5,291 nucleotides of DNA from Desulfobacterales bacterium C00003106 (GCA_001751015.1 MAXM01000346.1:1-5291); one strand, 5' to 3'; shown: positions 1 to 5,291, numbered from the stretch's first letter. Numbers and translations are program-made. Notes: generated from the sequence alone by a model not told the origin.

Positions 1-864
1 TTCTCCGGTTTTGGGGGTTCTGACGACATTTTTAGCAGCTTCAGCGATATTTTTGAGGACTTTTTCGGGTTTGGAAGGCGGGGGGCTTCCGCAACCGGCG
101 CGAGCCGGGGAGCCGACCTGCGATACGACCTTGAAATCGATTTCATGGATGCAGCTTTCGGGATTGAAACTGAAATCCTGCTCAAAAAACAGGACAAATG
201 CGATACGTGTAGCGGAAGCGGCTGTAAACCGGGAACATCTTATGAGACCTGTCATGTGTGCCAAGGCTCAGGACAGGTAGTGCGATCTCAGGGTTTTTTC
301 AGCATCAGGACTACGTGTCCCAATTGTCAGGGGCGAGGCAAATCGGTTTCGCATCCCTGTGAAACCTGTGAAGGCACCGGTCGTGTCCTGACAAAAAAGA
401 AGGTAGCTGTCAAGATACCGGCGGGGGTCGACACAGGATCGAGACTTCGACTTACCGGAGAAGGTGAATCGGGTATGAAAGGAGGTCCGACCGGAGATCT
501 CTATGTAGTGTTGCATGTAAAACCTCACGAGTTCTTCAAGCGCGAGGACACGAATATCTTCTGCCAGATACCTCTCTCCTTTGTGGATGCAGCCCTTGGA
601 ACAAGCATTGAGGTCCCGACGCTCACAGGGGAACAAACTCTCAAGATCCCCAAGGGTACGCAGCCAGGTGAGCTGTTCAGGTTTAGAGGAGAAGGGTTCC
701 CCTCCCTGCGAGGTCATGGAAAAGGGGATCAGGTCATTCAGTTGCGGGTGAGCACACCAACCGGGCTGACGAAAAAACAGGCGTCTCTATTGCAGGAATT
801 CCGTCGGTTGGAATCAAAAAAACTATCCACCAAGATCAAGAAATTCTTCAAGGAAAAACAATAA
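1..864 (+). CDS. dnaJ: Chaperone protein DnaJ (Hsp40), 3' part; 5' end outside window
   Basis: Co-chaperone of DnaK: it delivers unfolded clients and stimulates DnaK ATPase in the cytoplasm. Frame 1 is open from the first base to a TAA at 862-864, giving 287 visible residues. A full DnaJ is about 370-380 residues, so the J-domain with its HPD motif lies upstream of the window. Visible domains in order are the end of the Gly/Phe-rich linker (residues 1-27), a beta region, the zinc-binding domain with four CxxCxGxG repeats (cysteines at 67/70, 84/87, 106/109 and 120/123), then the two C-terminal substrate-binding beta domains (about 130-265) and a lysine-rich tail. All eight zinc cysteines are present. 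A ninth cysteine (75) directly follows the first repeat, where alanine is usual. The ATG at 145 is internal, because homology continues upstream of it. Type I DnaJ is very likely; CbpA-type proteins lack this zinc domain. Confidence 0.97.
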   Translation, partial: FSGFGGSDDIFSSFSDIFEDFFGFGRRGASATGASRGADLRYDLEIDFMDAAFGIETEILLKKQDKCDTCSGSGCKPGTSYETCHVCQGSGQVVRSQGFFSIRTTCPNCQGRGKSVSHPCETCEGTGRVLTKKKVAVKIPAGVDTGSRLRLTGEGESGMKGGPTGDLYVVLHVKPHEFFKREDTNIFCQIPLSFVDAALGTSIEVPTLTGEQTLKIPKGTQPGELFRFRGEGFPSLRGHGKGDQVIQLRVSTPTGLTKKQASLLQEFRRLESKKLSTKIKKFFKEKQ

Positions 865-913
865 GGGCCTTTCTGTTCCTTCTGTTTTTTGCATCAAACC
901 CCGATTTTTTGGC

Positions 914-942
914 TTTACAGGCTTTTTGCATTGTGATAATAT
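914..942 (+). promoter_or_regulatory. Candidate sigma70-type promoter for the dksA-led operon
   Basis: TTTACA at 914-919 (5 of 6 matches to TTGACA) lies 17 bases from TAATAT at 937-942 (4 of 6 matches to TATAAT), in an AT-rich stretch between dnaJ and the dksA-like gene. Transcription would start near 949 and leave a leader of about 135 bases holding both hairpins listed below. This is a consensus match only. Several AT-rich alternatives lie within a few bases. Confidence 0.4.
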
Positions 943-960
943 TAAGATTTTATTAACCTT

Positions 961-978
961 GTAGAAGTGATGTTCTAC
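961..978 (+). other. Small inverted repeat in the dksA leader
   Basis: GTAGAA (961-966) is complementary to TTCTAC (973-978) around a 6-base loop. It lies just downstream of the candidate -10 and no T-run follows, so it is not a terminator. It could be a short operator or an RNA hairpin in the leader. With only six base pairs, chance is a fair explanation. Confidence 0.3.
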
Positions 979-1003
979 TGAAACAACTAAATCACATCGT
1001 TGC

Positions 1004-1029
1004 GCCTTTGGAAAAATCCAAAGGCTTTT
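1004..1029 (+). terminator. Terminator-like hairpin between dnaJ and dksA
   Basis: GCCTTTGGA (1004-1012) and TCCAAAGGC (1017-1025) form a perfect 9-bp stem with an AAAA loop, followed at once by TTTT (1026-1029). The shape fits a rho-independent terminator on the + strand, though the T-run is short. It lies 140 bases after the dnaJ stop and 56 bases before the dksA start. It may end dnaJ transcripts. If the promoter at 914-942 is real, it instead sits inside the dksA leader and could attenuate it. No T-run follows on the opposite strand. Confidence 0.55.
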
Positions 1030-1084
1030 ACAGGGAACTCAAATCATCAAATCTGAATAGCATGGAGCTGTGGGTTATGCGGTT

Positions 1085-1447
1085 ATGAATAAGAAAAACT
1101 TAAAGCACTTCAAAGGGCTATTGACGGATCGAGTGGAAAAGCTTCTCAGTGAAGCTGACAAGACAGTTAGCGGGATGACAGGAGGAAAAGAGAGTTTTCC
1201 TGATCCAACCGACCGGGCGTCCCTGGAATCAGACAGGAATTTTATGCTTCGTATGAAGGACAGGGAACGAAAGCTGATCGTAAAGATCAAGAAGGCCCTG
1301 GAACGAATCGAGAACGGAACTTTCGGAATTTGTGAAAGATGCGGCGAAGACATTTCTGTCAAGCGGTTGACTGCCAGGCCCGTGACCACGTTGTGCATAG
1401 ATTGCAAGACAAAAGAAGAAGCGCTTGAAAAGGCCCGGGGGCTATGA
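1085..1447 (+). CDS. dksA: DksA/TraR-family RNA polymerase-binding transcription factor
   Basis: DksA-family proteins insert a coiled coil into the RNA polymerase secondary channel and, with ppGpp, retune rRNA and amino-acid gene promoters. From the ATG at 1085 the product is 120 residues. It has an N-terminal helix (1-35), a coiled-coil tip carrying DPTDRAS with the two functionally important aspartates (D40, D43), a second charged helix (48-77) and a C-terminal zinc finger with the family spacing C-x2-C-x17-C-x2-C (C83, C86, C104, C107). A GTG at 1070 is in frame and would add five residues, but its GGAG is only two bases away. The ATG start gives an MNKK beginning that looks more family-like, although it lacks a clear Shine-Dalgarno. 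An in-frame stop at 1058 rules out longer forms. The TGA overlaps the next start (ATGA at 1444-1447). At 120 residues it is shorter than E. coli DksA (about 150), as is common outside gammaproteobacteria. Confidence 0.93.
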   Translation: MNKKNLKHFKGLLTDRVEKLLSEADKTVSGMTGGKESFPDPTDRASLESDRNFMLRMKDRERKLIVKIKKALERIENGTFGICERCGEDISVKRLTARPVTTLCIDCKTKEEALEKARGL

Positions 1448-2355
1448 AACAAGGTTCTTTCACCGATGACGGGTGGGTTGATTTGCATATCCACTCAACG
1501 GCATCCGACGGCACGTTCTCTCCGAAAGAAATACTCAAGATGGCCCTGGATCTCAATCTCAGGGCCATTTCCATTACTGATCACGATACGATAAAAGGAA
1601 CAATAGAAGCCCGCCGGCATCTGACACAGAAAGACACAGAACTTCTTTCCGGTGTCGAAATCAGCACATCATTGCATGGCGACACGCTTCATATGCTCGG
1701 ATACCTGATTGATCCGGAAGATCCGGCTTTGACGCGTGCGCTTTCCGGACTTCACGAGGCCCGCAAGATACGGAATCCCAAGATAATCGAAAAACTCCAA
1801 CAGCTCGGCATAGAACTGACCTACGATGAGGTCCTGGCAGTCGCTGAAGGCGAAGTCGGGCGACCTCACATCGCCGAATGCCTCGTCCGGAAAAATGTTG
1901 TGCAATCTCCGGATGAGGCATTCAGGAAGTATATCGGAAAAGACCGCCCGGCCTACGTCGACAAATATCGCCTTCCACCCGCAGAGGCGGCAAAGCTGAT
2001 TTCCGATGCGGGTGGAATTCCGGTGCTTGCACACCCTTTTACCATAGGAATCGATTCAGAGGCAGAGATGGACAAGATCATATCGGAACTTGTATCCAAA
2101 GGTCTGAAGGGGATCGAGGTCTATTACTCCGAGCATACAGACACCCAGTTTGCCCTCTACAAACGCATGGCGGCAAGACATAACCTCCTTATTACGGGCG
2201 GAACCGATTTTCATGGTGCAAGAAAACCGCAGATACGAATGGGGACAGGAAAGGGAAATTTGAGAATACCGTATGCGCTTGTCAGGAAACTGAAGGAATA
2301 CAAAGAAACGGGAAGACCCAATGAAACCTCTACACGCGGGGGTCATACAACTTGA
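1444..2355 (+). CDS. PHP-domain phosphoesterase (RNase AM/YciV/TrpH-like)
   Basis: Metal-dependent PHP-family phosphoesterase of 303 residues. It resembles the subgroup containing E. coli YciV (RNase AM, Rnm) and related 3',5'-nucleoside bisphosphate phosphatases. Known members trim RNA 5' ends or remove phosphate from pAp-type nucleotides; which activity applies here is inference. The full set of PHP metal ligands is visible: HIH (H15, H17), D22, TDHD (D46-D48), GVEIS (E72), H83, RPHIAE (H142), AHPF (H197), YSEH (H231) and TDFHG (D255, H257). The insertion between E72 and H197 is typical of this subgroup. The ATG overlaps the dksA stop, with AAGG (1430-1433) ten bases upstream. The last 35 bases overlap the next gene in another frame. 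The final residues (ETSTRGGHTT) may be poorly conserved. No signal peptide is present, so it should be cytoplasmic. Confidence 0.93.
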   Translation: MKQGSFTDDGWVDLHIHSTASDGTFSPKEILKMALDLNLRAISITDHDTIKGTIEARRHLTQKDTELLSGVEISTSLHGDTLHMLGYLIDPEDPALTRALSGLHEARKIRNPKIIEKLQQLGIELTYDEVLAVAEGEVGRPHIAECLVRKNVVQSPDEAFRKYIGKDRPAYVDKYRLPPAEAAKLISDAGGIPVLAHPFTIGIDSEAEMDKIISELVSKGLKGIEVYYSEHTDTQFALYKRMAARHNLLITGGTDFHGARKPQIRMGTGKGNLRIPYALVRKLKEYKETGRPNETSTRGGHTT

Positions 2356-3106
2356 TGTAAGATCAGGGGATGTTTACGCCAACCTGAAAAAAGCAAGAGA
2401 ACATATCAAGAGGCTCGCAGACTCTGGAGTGCGGGTCATGGTCCTTCCCGAGATGTGGTCCACGGGTTTTGTGAATGAGGACACTGACAGGCTTTCGCAA
2501 AGCACCCCCGGTGTTCTCGATGAAATATCACGACTTGCAGAAAAAGCACATGCCATTATCATCGGATCGTTTCCTGAAAAGATCGGGGCAAGGATATTCA
2601 ACACGGCTTATGTAATCGATGAGCAAGGAACGATCTGCGCGACCTATCAGAAAATCCACCTGTTTTCACCAACAGACGAGCACCGCTGGTTTCACAGGGG
2701 ACAAAGAAGCGTTGTATGCCTTACGTCCGCCGGTCCTGTCGGACTGCTGATCTGCTATGATCTCAGATTCCCGGAACTCTGCCGCCTCCTTGCCTTAAAA
2801 GGAGCAAGAATCCTGATCGTCATGGCCCAGTGGCCTGCCGTGCGAGCATCTCACTGGGAAACACTACTTGCGGCAAGGGCGATCGAAAACCAGGTTTTTG
2901 TCCTGGGGGCCAACAGATGCGGACAGGACAATGATCTTGTCTATGCGGGGAACTCCTTGATCATGTCACCTTATGGGGAAACCCTTGCCCGCATCGGCAA
3001 GAGGCAAGGTTCTATCACCGCAGTCCTGGACTTTGATCTGTTGGAGCAGTTCAGAAAAACAATTCCCTGCTTTAAGGAAAGGGTGCCCGAGGCCTATGCT
3101 CAATAA
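2321..3106 (+). CDS. Carbon-nitrogen hydrolase (nitrilase superfamily), probable omega-amidase
   Basis: Cytoplasmic amidase of 261 residues, the normal length for one nitrilase domain. The Glu-Lys-Cys triad is clear: E44 in LPEMWSTGF, K111 in YQKIHLF and C145 in LICYDLRFPE. Also present are the DEH segment after the lysine (119-121) and a WPAVRASHW...ARAIENQ block (about 170-192). Those blocks match the omega-amidase (Nit2/YafV) branch, which hydrolyses 2-oxoglutaramate and 2-oxosuccinamate, a metabolite-repair role. A deaminated-glutathione or other amidase remains possible, as sequence alone does not fix the substrate. The ATG at 2321 has GGGA (2310-2313) seven bases upstream. It starts inside the PHP gene (35-base overlap), and its own last 11 bases overlap rfaE2, so it is a middle member of the operon. 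Confidence 0.93.
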   Translation: MKPLHAGVIQLDVRSGDVYANLKKAREHIKRLADSGVRVMVLPEMWSTGFVNEDTDRLSQSTPGVLDEISRLAEKAHAIIIGSFPEKIGARIFNTAYVIDEQGTICATYQKIHLFSPTDEHRWFHRGQRSVVCLTSAGPVGLLICYDLRFPELCRLLALKGARILIVMAQWPAVRASHWETLLAARAIENQVFVLGANRCGQDNDLVYAGNSLIMSPYGETLARIGKRQGSITAVLDFDLLEQFRKTIPCFKERVPEAYAQ

Positions 3107-3566
3107 GATAAAAAAAAGGGATGAACTGCTCATAGAGGTGCGGGACCTGAAGGAACAGGAGATAAAGGTGGCCTTTACAAACGGCTGTTTTGATCTTCTT
3201 CACGCCGGTCACGTTCGCTATCTTGCTGAGGCCGGAACAAAAGGAGACATCCTCGTGGTCGGCCTGAATTCCGACCGCTCTGTCCGGGAGATCAAGGGGC
3301 CCAAACGACCGATCGTGCTCGAAGACCAGAGAGCGGAGGTGCTGGCGTCCCTGGCGTGCGTCGACTTCATAACAATCTTTGACGAACCGGACCCTCTTGC
3401 GCTCATCAAATATATTGTTCCTGATATCCTCGTGAAGGGAGCAGACTGGCATGAAGAGAAGATCATCGGAAGAAACGTCGTGAACGAGGTCGTCCGCATT
3501 CCCCTTGTTAAAGGGATTTCCACCAGCGGAATCATAGAAAGAATCATGGAACTTTACTGCACTTGA
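3096..3566 (+). CDS. rfaE2: D-glycero-beta-D-manno-heptose 1-phosphate adenylyltransferase (RfaE2, stand-alone)
   Basis: Transfers AMP from ATP to heptose 1-phosphate, giving ADP-heptose for the inner core of lipopolysaccharide. The 156-residue product equals the C-terminal domain of bifunctional HldE, without the kinase half. Motifs are TNGCFDLLHAGHV with the catalytic HxGH (H36, H39), GLNSDRSVREIKGPKRP (56-72), VKGADW (113-118) and the nucleotide-binding ISTSGII (141-147). The ATG at 3096 was chosen because homology begins about 20 residues later; the frame runs open further upstream to 2973, but there it overlaps nitrilase coding sequence. GAGG (3089-3092) is only three bases from the start, while AAGGAAAGGG (3074-3083) is 12 away, so coupling to the nitrilase stop 11 bases into the gene is likely. 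Eight A residues (3110-3117) lie in codons 5-8. The other heptose genes (gmhA, gmhB, rfaE1, hldD) are not in the window. A generic cytidylyltransferase is less likely. Confidence 0.94.
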   Translation: MLNKIKKRDELLIEVRDLKEQEIKVAFTNGCFDLLHAGHVRYLAEAGTKGDILVVGLNSDRSVREIKGPKRPIVLEDQRAEVLASLACVDFITIFDEPDPLALIKYIVPDILVKGADWHEEKIIGRNVVNEVVRIPLVKGISTSGIIERIMELYCT

Positions 3567-3691
3567 ACACCCACACAATTCATTGAGATCCCCTCATTGT
3601 CGATCCGCGCAAAGATCGCACCACCAATGTTTGGGATTGAAAAAGGCAAAGCCACAATCAAGCCCAAAGATGTTCCCAATCCCCGATGACT
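3567..3691. other. Convergent intergenic region, no clear terminator
   Basis: These 125 bases separate the end of rfaE2 (+) from the end of the DUF2905-like gene (-). I find only weak dyads: CGATC/GATCG (3601-3605 with 3614-3618) and GGGATTG/CAATCCC (3633-3639 with 3677-3683, 37-base loop). Neither has a T-run on either strand. No convincing gene is visible on either strand. Confidence 0.5.
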
Positions 3692-3913
3692 CTATTTTTT
3701 CATAAGATAGAGGATCAAGGTCAGTATGATACTGATAATGATGCTCGTAGTAATTGGGAAATAGAGGCTGAAGTTTTTCTTTTGTATATAGATATCGCCG
3801 GGAAGCTTCGCGAACCATGGGAACTTTGGCGCGAGAATCAGCAAGATGCCGATGCAGACGATCACAACACCTGCAACGATAAGAAACTTTCCGATGTTCG
3901 ACATAGAGTTCAT
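3692..3913 (-). CDS. Small two-helix membrane protein, DUF2905 family
   Basis: A 73-residue protein of unknown function that resembles the DUF2905 family in length and layout. A first hydrophobic helix (about 10-28) ends in APKFPWFAKLPGD. The LPGD turn (37-40) leads into a polar stretch (IYIQKKNFSLYFP), followed by a second helix (53-70) that begins FPITTSI and ends in a lysine pair. It is predicted to be an inner-membrane protein with both ends on the same side. The ATG at 3913 was chosen because the strong promoter at 3945-3973 would start transcription near 3938, which excludes the in-frame ATG at 3946 and the TTG at 3973. GAGGCGGG lies upstream with somewhat long spacing. A second ATG at 3904 (residue 4) is also possible. 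It is the only - strand gene in the window, diverges from pgeF and appears to be monocistronic. Function unknown. Confidence 0.88.
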   Translation of the reverse strand: MNSMSNIGKFLIVAGVVIVCIGILLILAPKFPWFAKLPGDIYIQKKNFSLYFPITTSIIISIILTLILYLMKK

Positions 3914-3944
3914 GGTCTGTTTGCCCGCCTCATGAAGGATACCC

Positions 3945-3973
3945 ATTTTATGAGGATTTTGTGTCGTTGTCAA
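3945..3973 (-). promoter_or_regulatory. Near-consensus sigma70 promoter for the DUF2905-like gene
   Basis: Read on the - strand, TTGACA (3973-3968, 6 of 6) is followed by a 17-base spacer and TAAAAT (3950-3945, 5 of 6). Transcription would begin near 3936-3940, leaving a leader of about 25 bases before the ATG at 3913. This is the best promoter match in the window. Confidence 0.75.
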
Positions 3974-3981
3974 CTCGTCTC

Positions 3982-4003
3982 ACAAACACACAACAAACAC
4001 ACA
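3982..4003 (+). repeat. Perfect tandem 11-mer upstream of pgeF
   Basis: ACAAACACACA occurs twice back to back (3982-3992 and 3993-4003). The second copy ends on the first base of the pgeF Shine-Dalgarno. The tract is made only of A and C, so in RNA it would be unstructured, which may help ribosome loading at the TTG start. Confidence 0.75.
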
Positions 4004-4007
4004 GGGG
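4003..4007 (+). promoter_or_regulatory. pgeF: Ribosome binding site that decides the pgeF TTG start
   Basis: AGGGG lies six bases before the TTG at 4014, which is ideal spacing. No in-frame ATG occurs until codon 66, well inside the conserved domain. Together these support TTG as the true start. Confidence 0.7.
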
Positions 4008-4013
4008 TTCGCC

Positions 4014-4772
4014 TTGATTCGCAATTACAGCGAAGGTACTGCCTACTATCAATTTCCGCACCTTGCGGCGTTCTCCGGCCTGGCTCATGGCGTATTTACC
4101 CGTGACGGGGGAAACAGTACAGGAAATTTTCATGGTCTGAACCTGAGTTATGACGTGGGAGACCACAAAGAAAACGTGCGAAAAAACCGGTCGCTGATCA
4201 AATACGTTATGGAAATGCCCTATATCTTCTCGGTTCGGCAGGTCCACGGAAGCAGAGTAAGATGTTTTTCGCAGCAGGACGCACCGGATATCGAAAAAGA
4301 TGAAGCAGACGCCTTGATCACGGATATCCCCGGAAGGCTCCTTCTTGTCAAGGCCGCTGACTGCCAATCGATTCTTCTTTTTGATCCGGTTCGAAACGTG
4401 GCGGCGAACATTCATTCAGGATGGCGCGGGAGTGTTCAAAACATCATTGGAAAAACCGTGTCTGTGATGAGCGATGTTTTCGGATGCCGGGCTTCAAACC
4501 TGATTTGCGGCATCGGGCCATCACTCGGACCTTGTTGCGCGGAGTTTCTGAATCACTCCAAAGAGCTTCCCCGCGCATTTGAGAGATATGAGGTCAATTC
4601 AAATCACTTTGACTTCCTGGCTGTGAGCAGAGATCAGTTGAAAGAGGCAGGTCTGTCTGCAAAGAACATTCTGACAAGCAGGATCTGTACGCGCTGCTCT
4701 ACTGACCGTTTTTTTTCCTTTCGGAAGGAAAAACGGACGGGACGTTTTGGCGCGGTTATAGGAATACGGTGA
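4014..4772 (+). CDS. pgeF: Peptidoglycan editing factor PgeF (YfiH/LACC1 family, copper-type purine nucleoside phosphorylase fold)
   Basis: Members of this family (YfiH, formerly 'polyphenol oxidase') have purine nucleoside phosphorylase and adenosine deaminase activity. In E. coli, PgeF keeps L-Ser out of the peptidoglycan stem peptide. The product is 252 residues, a normal length. Conserved features are HGVFTRDGGNS (25-35), GLNLSYDVGD (41-50), QVHG (H78), ADALIT (98-103), ADCQSILL (C117), HSGWRG (H134) and GIGPSLGPCC (166-175). H78, C117 and H134 match the family's zinc-binding His-Cys-His set. The C-terminal CTRC...FFSFRKEKRTGRFGAVIG block is also typical. Translation starts at TTG with AGGGG six bases upstream. 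The stop overlaps the recombinase start (TGATG). An eight-T run at 4709-4716 lies within the coding region. No signal peptide is present, so it should be cytoplasmic. Confidence 0.94.
   Translation: MIRNYSEGTAYYQFPHLAAFSGLAHGVFTRDGGNSTGNFHGLNLSYDVGDHKENVRKNRSLIKYVMEMPYIFSVRQVHGSRVRCFSQQDAPDIEKDEADALITDIPGRLLLVKAADCQSILLFDPVRNVAANIHSGWRGSVQNIIGKTVSVMSDVFGCRASNLICGIGPSLGPCCAEFLNHSKELPRAFERYEVNSNHFDFLAVSRDQLKEAGLSAKNILTSRICTRCSTDRFFSFRKEKRTGRFGAVIGIR
4706..4736 (+). other. Long hairpin in the 3' end of pgeF
   Basis: CCG, five of eight T residues and CCTT (4706-4720) pair with AAGGAAAAACGG (4725-4736) around a TCGG loop. This makes a 12-bp stem with a three-T bulge. It ends 35 bases before the recombinase start. 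No terminal T-run follows, so it is not an intrinsic terminator. It may simply reflect the codons for RFFSFRKEKR, or it could affect mRNA stability or the pgeF/xer ratio. Confidence 0.4.
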
Positions 4773-5291
4773 TGAAGCAGCAGATAAAAGAATTCATAAA
4801 CGCCCTTTCAGGTGAAAGGGGATATTCTTCGCATACCTGCCGGGCATACAGGACCGACCTGCTGGAATTCATGGATTTCCTGATCAGATCCGATATCTCT
4901 CTTGATCTCAAAAAAATCGATGGACTTTGCATACGATCGTATCTCGGTTTTCTTTACAAGAAAAATAAAAAAACGACCATGGCCCGCAAGTTGGCGTCCA
5001 TCCGGTCTTTTTTCCGGTTCATGCTGAAGACCGGAAGGCTCTCTGAAGACCCCTCAAAAAGCGTTATGACCCCGAAAAGAGATATGACGATCCCGAACCA
5101 TCTGTCAGTGGATGATATGTTTCGTCTTTTAGATGTGCCGCAAAAAGATAGTATATTGGGGACAAGGAACACGGCTATCCTGGAGACGCTGTATTCCACC
5201 GGAGTCAGGATTTCGGAGCTTGCCGGGCTTGATATTTCGAACGTCTACTTCAAGGCAGGAACAATCCGGGTCCTGGGCAAAGGGAATAAGG
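4772..5291 (+). CDS. xerC: Tyrosine recombinase XerC/XerD family, 5' part; runs off window end
   Basis: Site-specific tyrosine recombinase; Xer enzymes resolve chromosome dimers at dif, with FtsK at the septum. The frame is open from the ATG at 4772 to the end of the window (173 full codons; full Xer is about 300). Visible parts are the N-terminal SAM-like core-binding domain (about 1-90, with GYSSHTCRAYRTDL and KLASIRSFFRFM), the linker, and the start of the catalytic domain with Arg I in TGVRISELAGL (R146) and the beta-hairpin lysine in GKGNK (K170). The remaining catalytic residues (HxxR, H/W and Tyr) lie beyond the window. AGGA (4760-4763) is eight bases upstream, and the start overlaps the pgeF stop, so the two are likely co-transcribed. 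XerC versus XerD cannot be settled from this half. An integron or phage integrase is less likely given the housekeeping context. Confidence 0.93.
   Translation, partial: MKQQIKEFINALSGERGYSSHTCRAYRTDLLEFMDFLIRSDISLDLKKIDGLCIRSYLGFLYKKNKKTTMARKLASIRSFFRFMLKTGRLSEDPSKSVMTPKRDMTIPNHLSVDDMFRLLDVPQKDSILGTRNTAILETLYSTGVRISELAGLDISNVYFKAGTIRVLGKGNK

Noticed and set aside
268..717. Long open frame on the - strand inside dnaJ
   Set aside because: Antisense shadow of an unmistakable DnaJ coding region; no recognisable protein features.
850..890. Possible dnaJ terminator using AAGGAA/TTCCTT and the T-run at 885-890
   Set aside because: Only six base pairs around a 20-base loop; weaker than the hairpin at 1004-1029.
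1075..1494. - strand open frame of 139 codons across dksA
   Set aside because: Antisense to DksA zinc-finger coding; composition typical of a shadow frame.
2973..3095. Extended N-terminus for rfaE2 from ATG 2973
   Set aside because: The extra 41 residues are the nitrilase gene read in another frame and do not resemble the RfaE2 family.
3594..3818. - strand open frame of 74 codons downstream of and overlapping the DUF2905-like gene
   Set aside because: Overlaps the real gene in another frame, with no ribosome site or familiar motif.
3686..4105. + strand open frame of 139 codons over the DUF2905-like gene
   Set aside because: Opposite-strand shadow of a membrane-protein gene with a good promoter; it also runs into pgeF, and I recognise no domain.
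3948..4415. - strand open frame of 155 codons antisense to pgeF
   Set aside because: Lies over conserved PgeF motifs; low-complexity shadow peptide.
4772..5291. Mobile-element integrase
   Set aside because: Coupling to pgeF and the XerC/D-like sequence fit a chromosomal dimer-resolution enzyme; no attachment site, tRNA or cargo genes are visible.

Overview
The window looks like chromosome from a Gram-negative bacterium of moderate GC content. Desulfobacterota/deltaproteobacteria-like is my best guess, from protein style and gene content. The evidence is a stand-alone heptose-1-phosphate adenylyltransferase (RfaE2), which implies lipopolysaccharide, together with a DksA-type factor, DnaJ, PgeF and a Xer recombinase. 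The lineage is inference. I see no insertion sequence, CRISPR array, phage gene, tRNA or rRNA. The content is mostly housekeeping, and I found no convincing new multi-gene system.

Layout. Positions 1-864 (+) are the 3' part of dnaJ. A 220-base gap follows, with a candidate sigma70 promoter, a small hairpin and a terminator-like hairpin. Then come four tightly packed + strand genes: dksA-like (1085-1447), a PHP-domain phosphoesterase (1444-2355), a nitrilase/omega-amidase-family hydrolase (2321-3106) and rfaE2 (3096-3566). Each gene overlaps the next by 4, 35 and 11 bases, so they almost certainly share a transcript and are translationally coupled. At 3692-3913 a small two-helix membrane protein (DUF2905-like) sits on the - strand behind its own near-consensus promoter. 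It diverges from pgeF (4014-4772, +, TTG start), whose stop overlaps the start of a Xer-type tyrosine recombinase (4772 onward) that runs off the window.

Themes. DnaJ, DksA and the PHP enzyme relate to stress, transcription and RNA or nucleotide turnover. RfaE2 and PgeF relate to the cell envelope. The nitrilase-family enzyme is probably metabolite repair. The Xer recombinase would resolve chromosome dimers. The most informative regulatory signals are the strong divergent promoter at 3945-3973, which fixes the start of the small membrane gene, and the structured leader ahead of the dksA-led operon.
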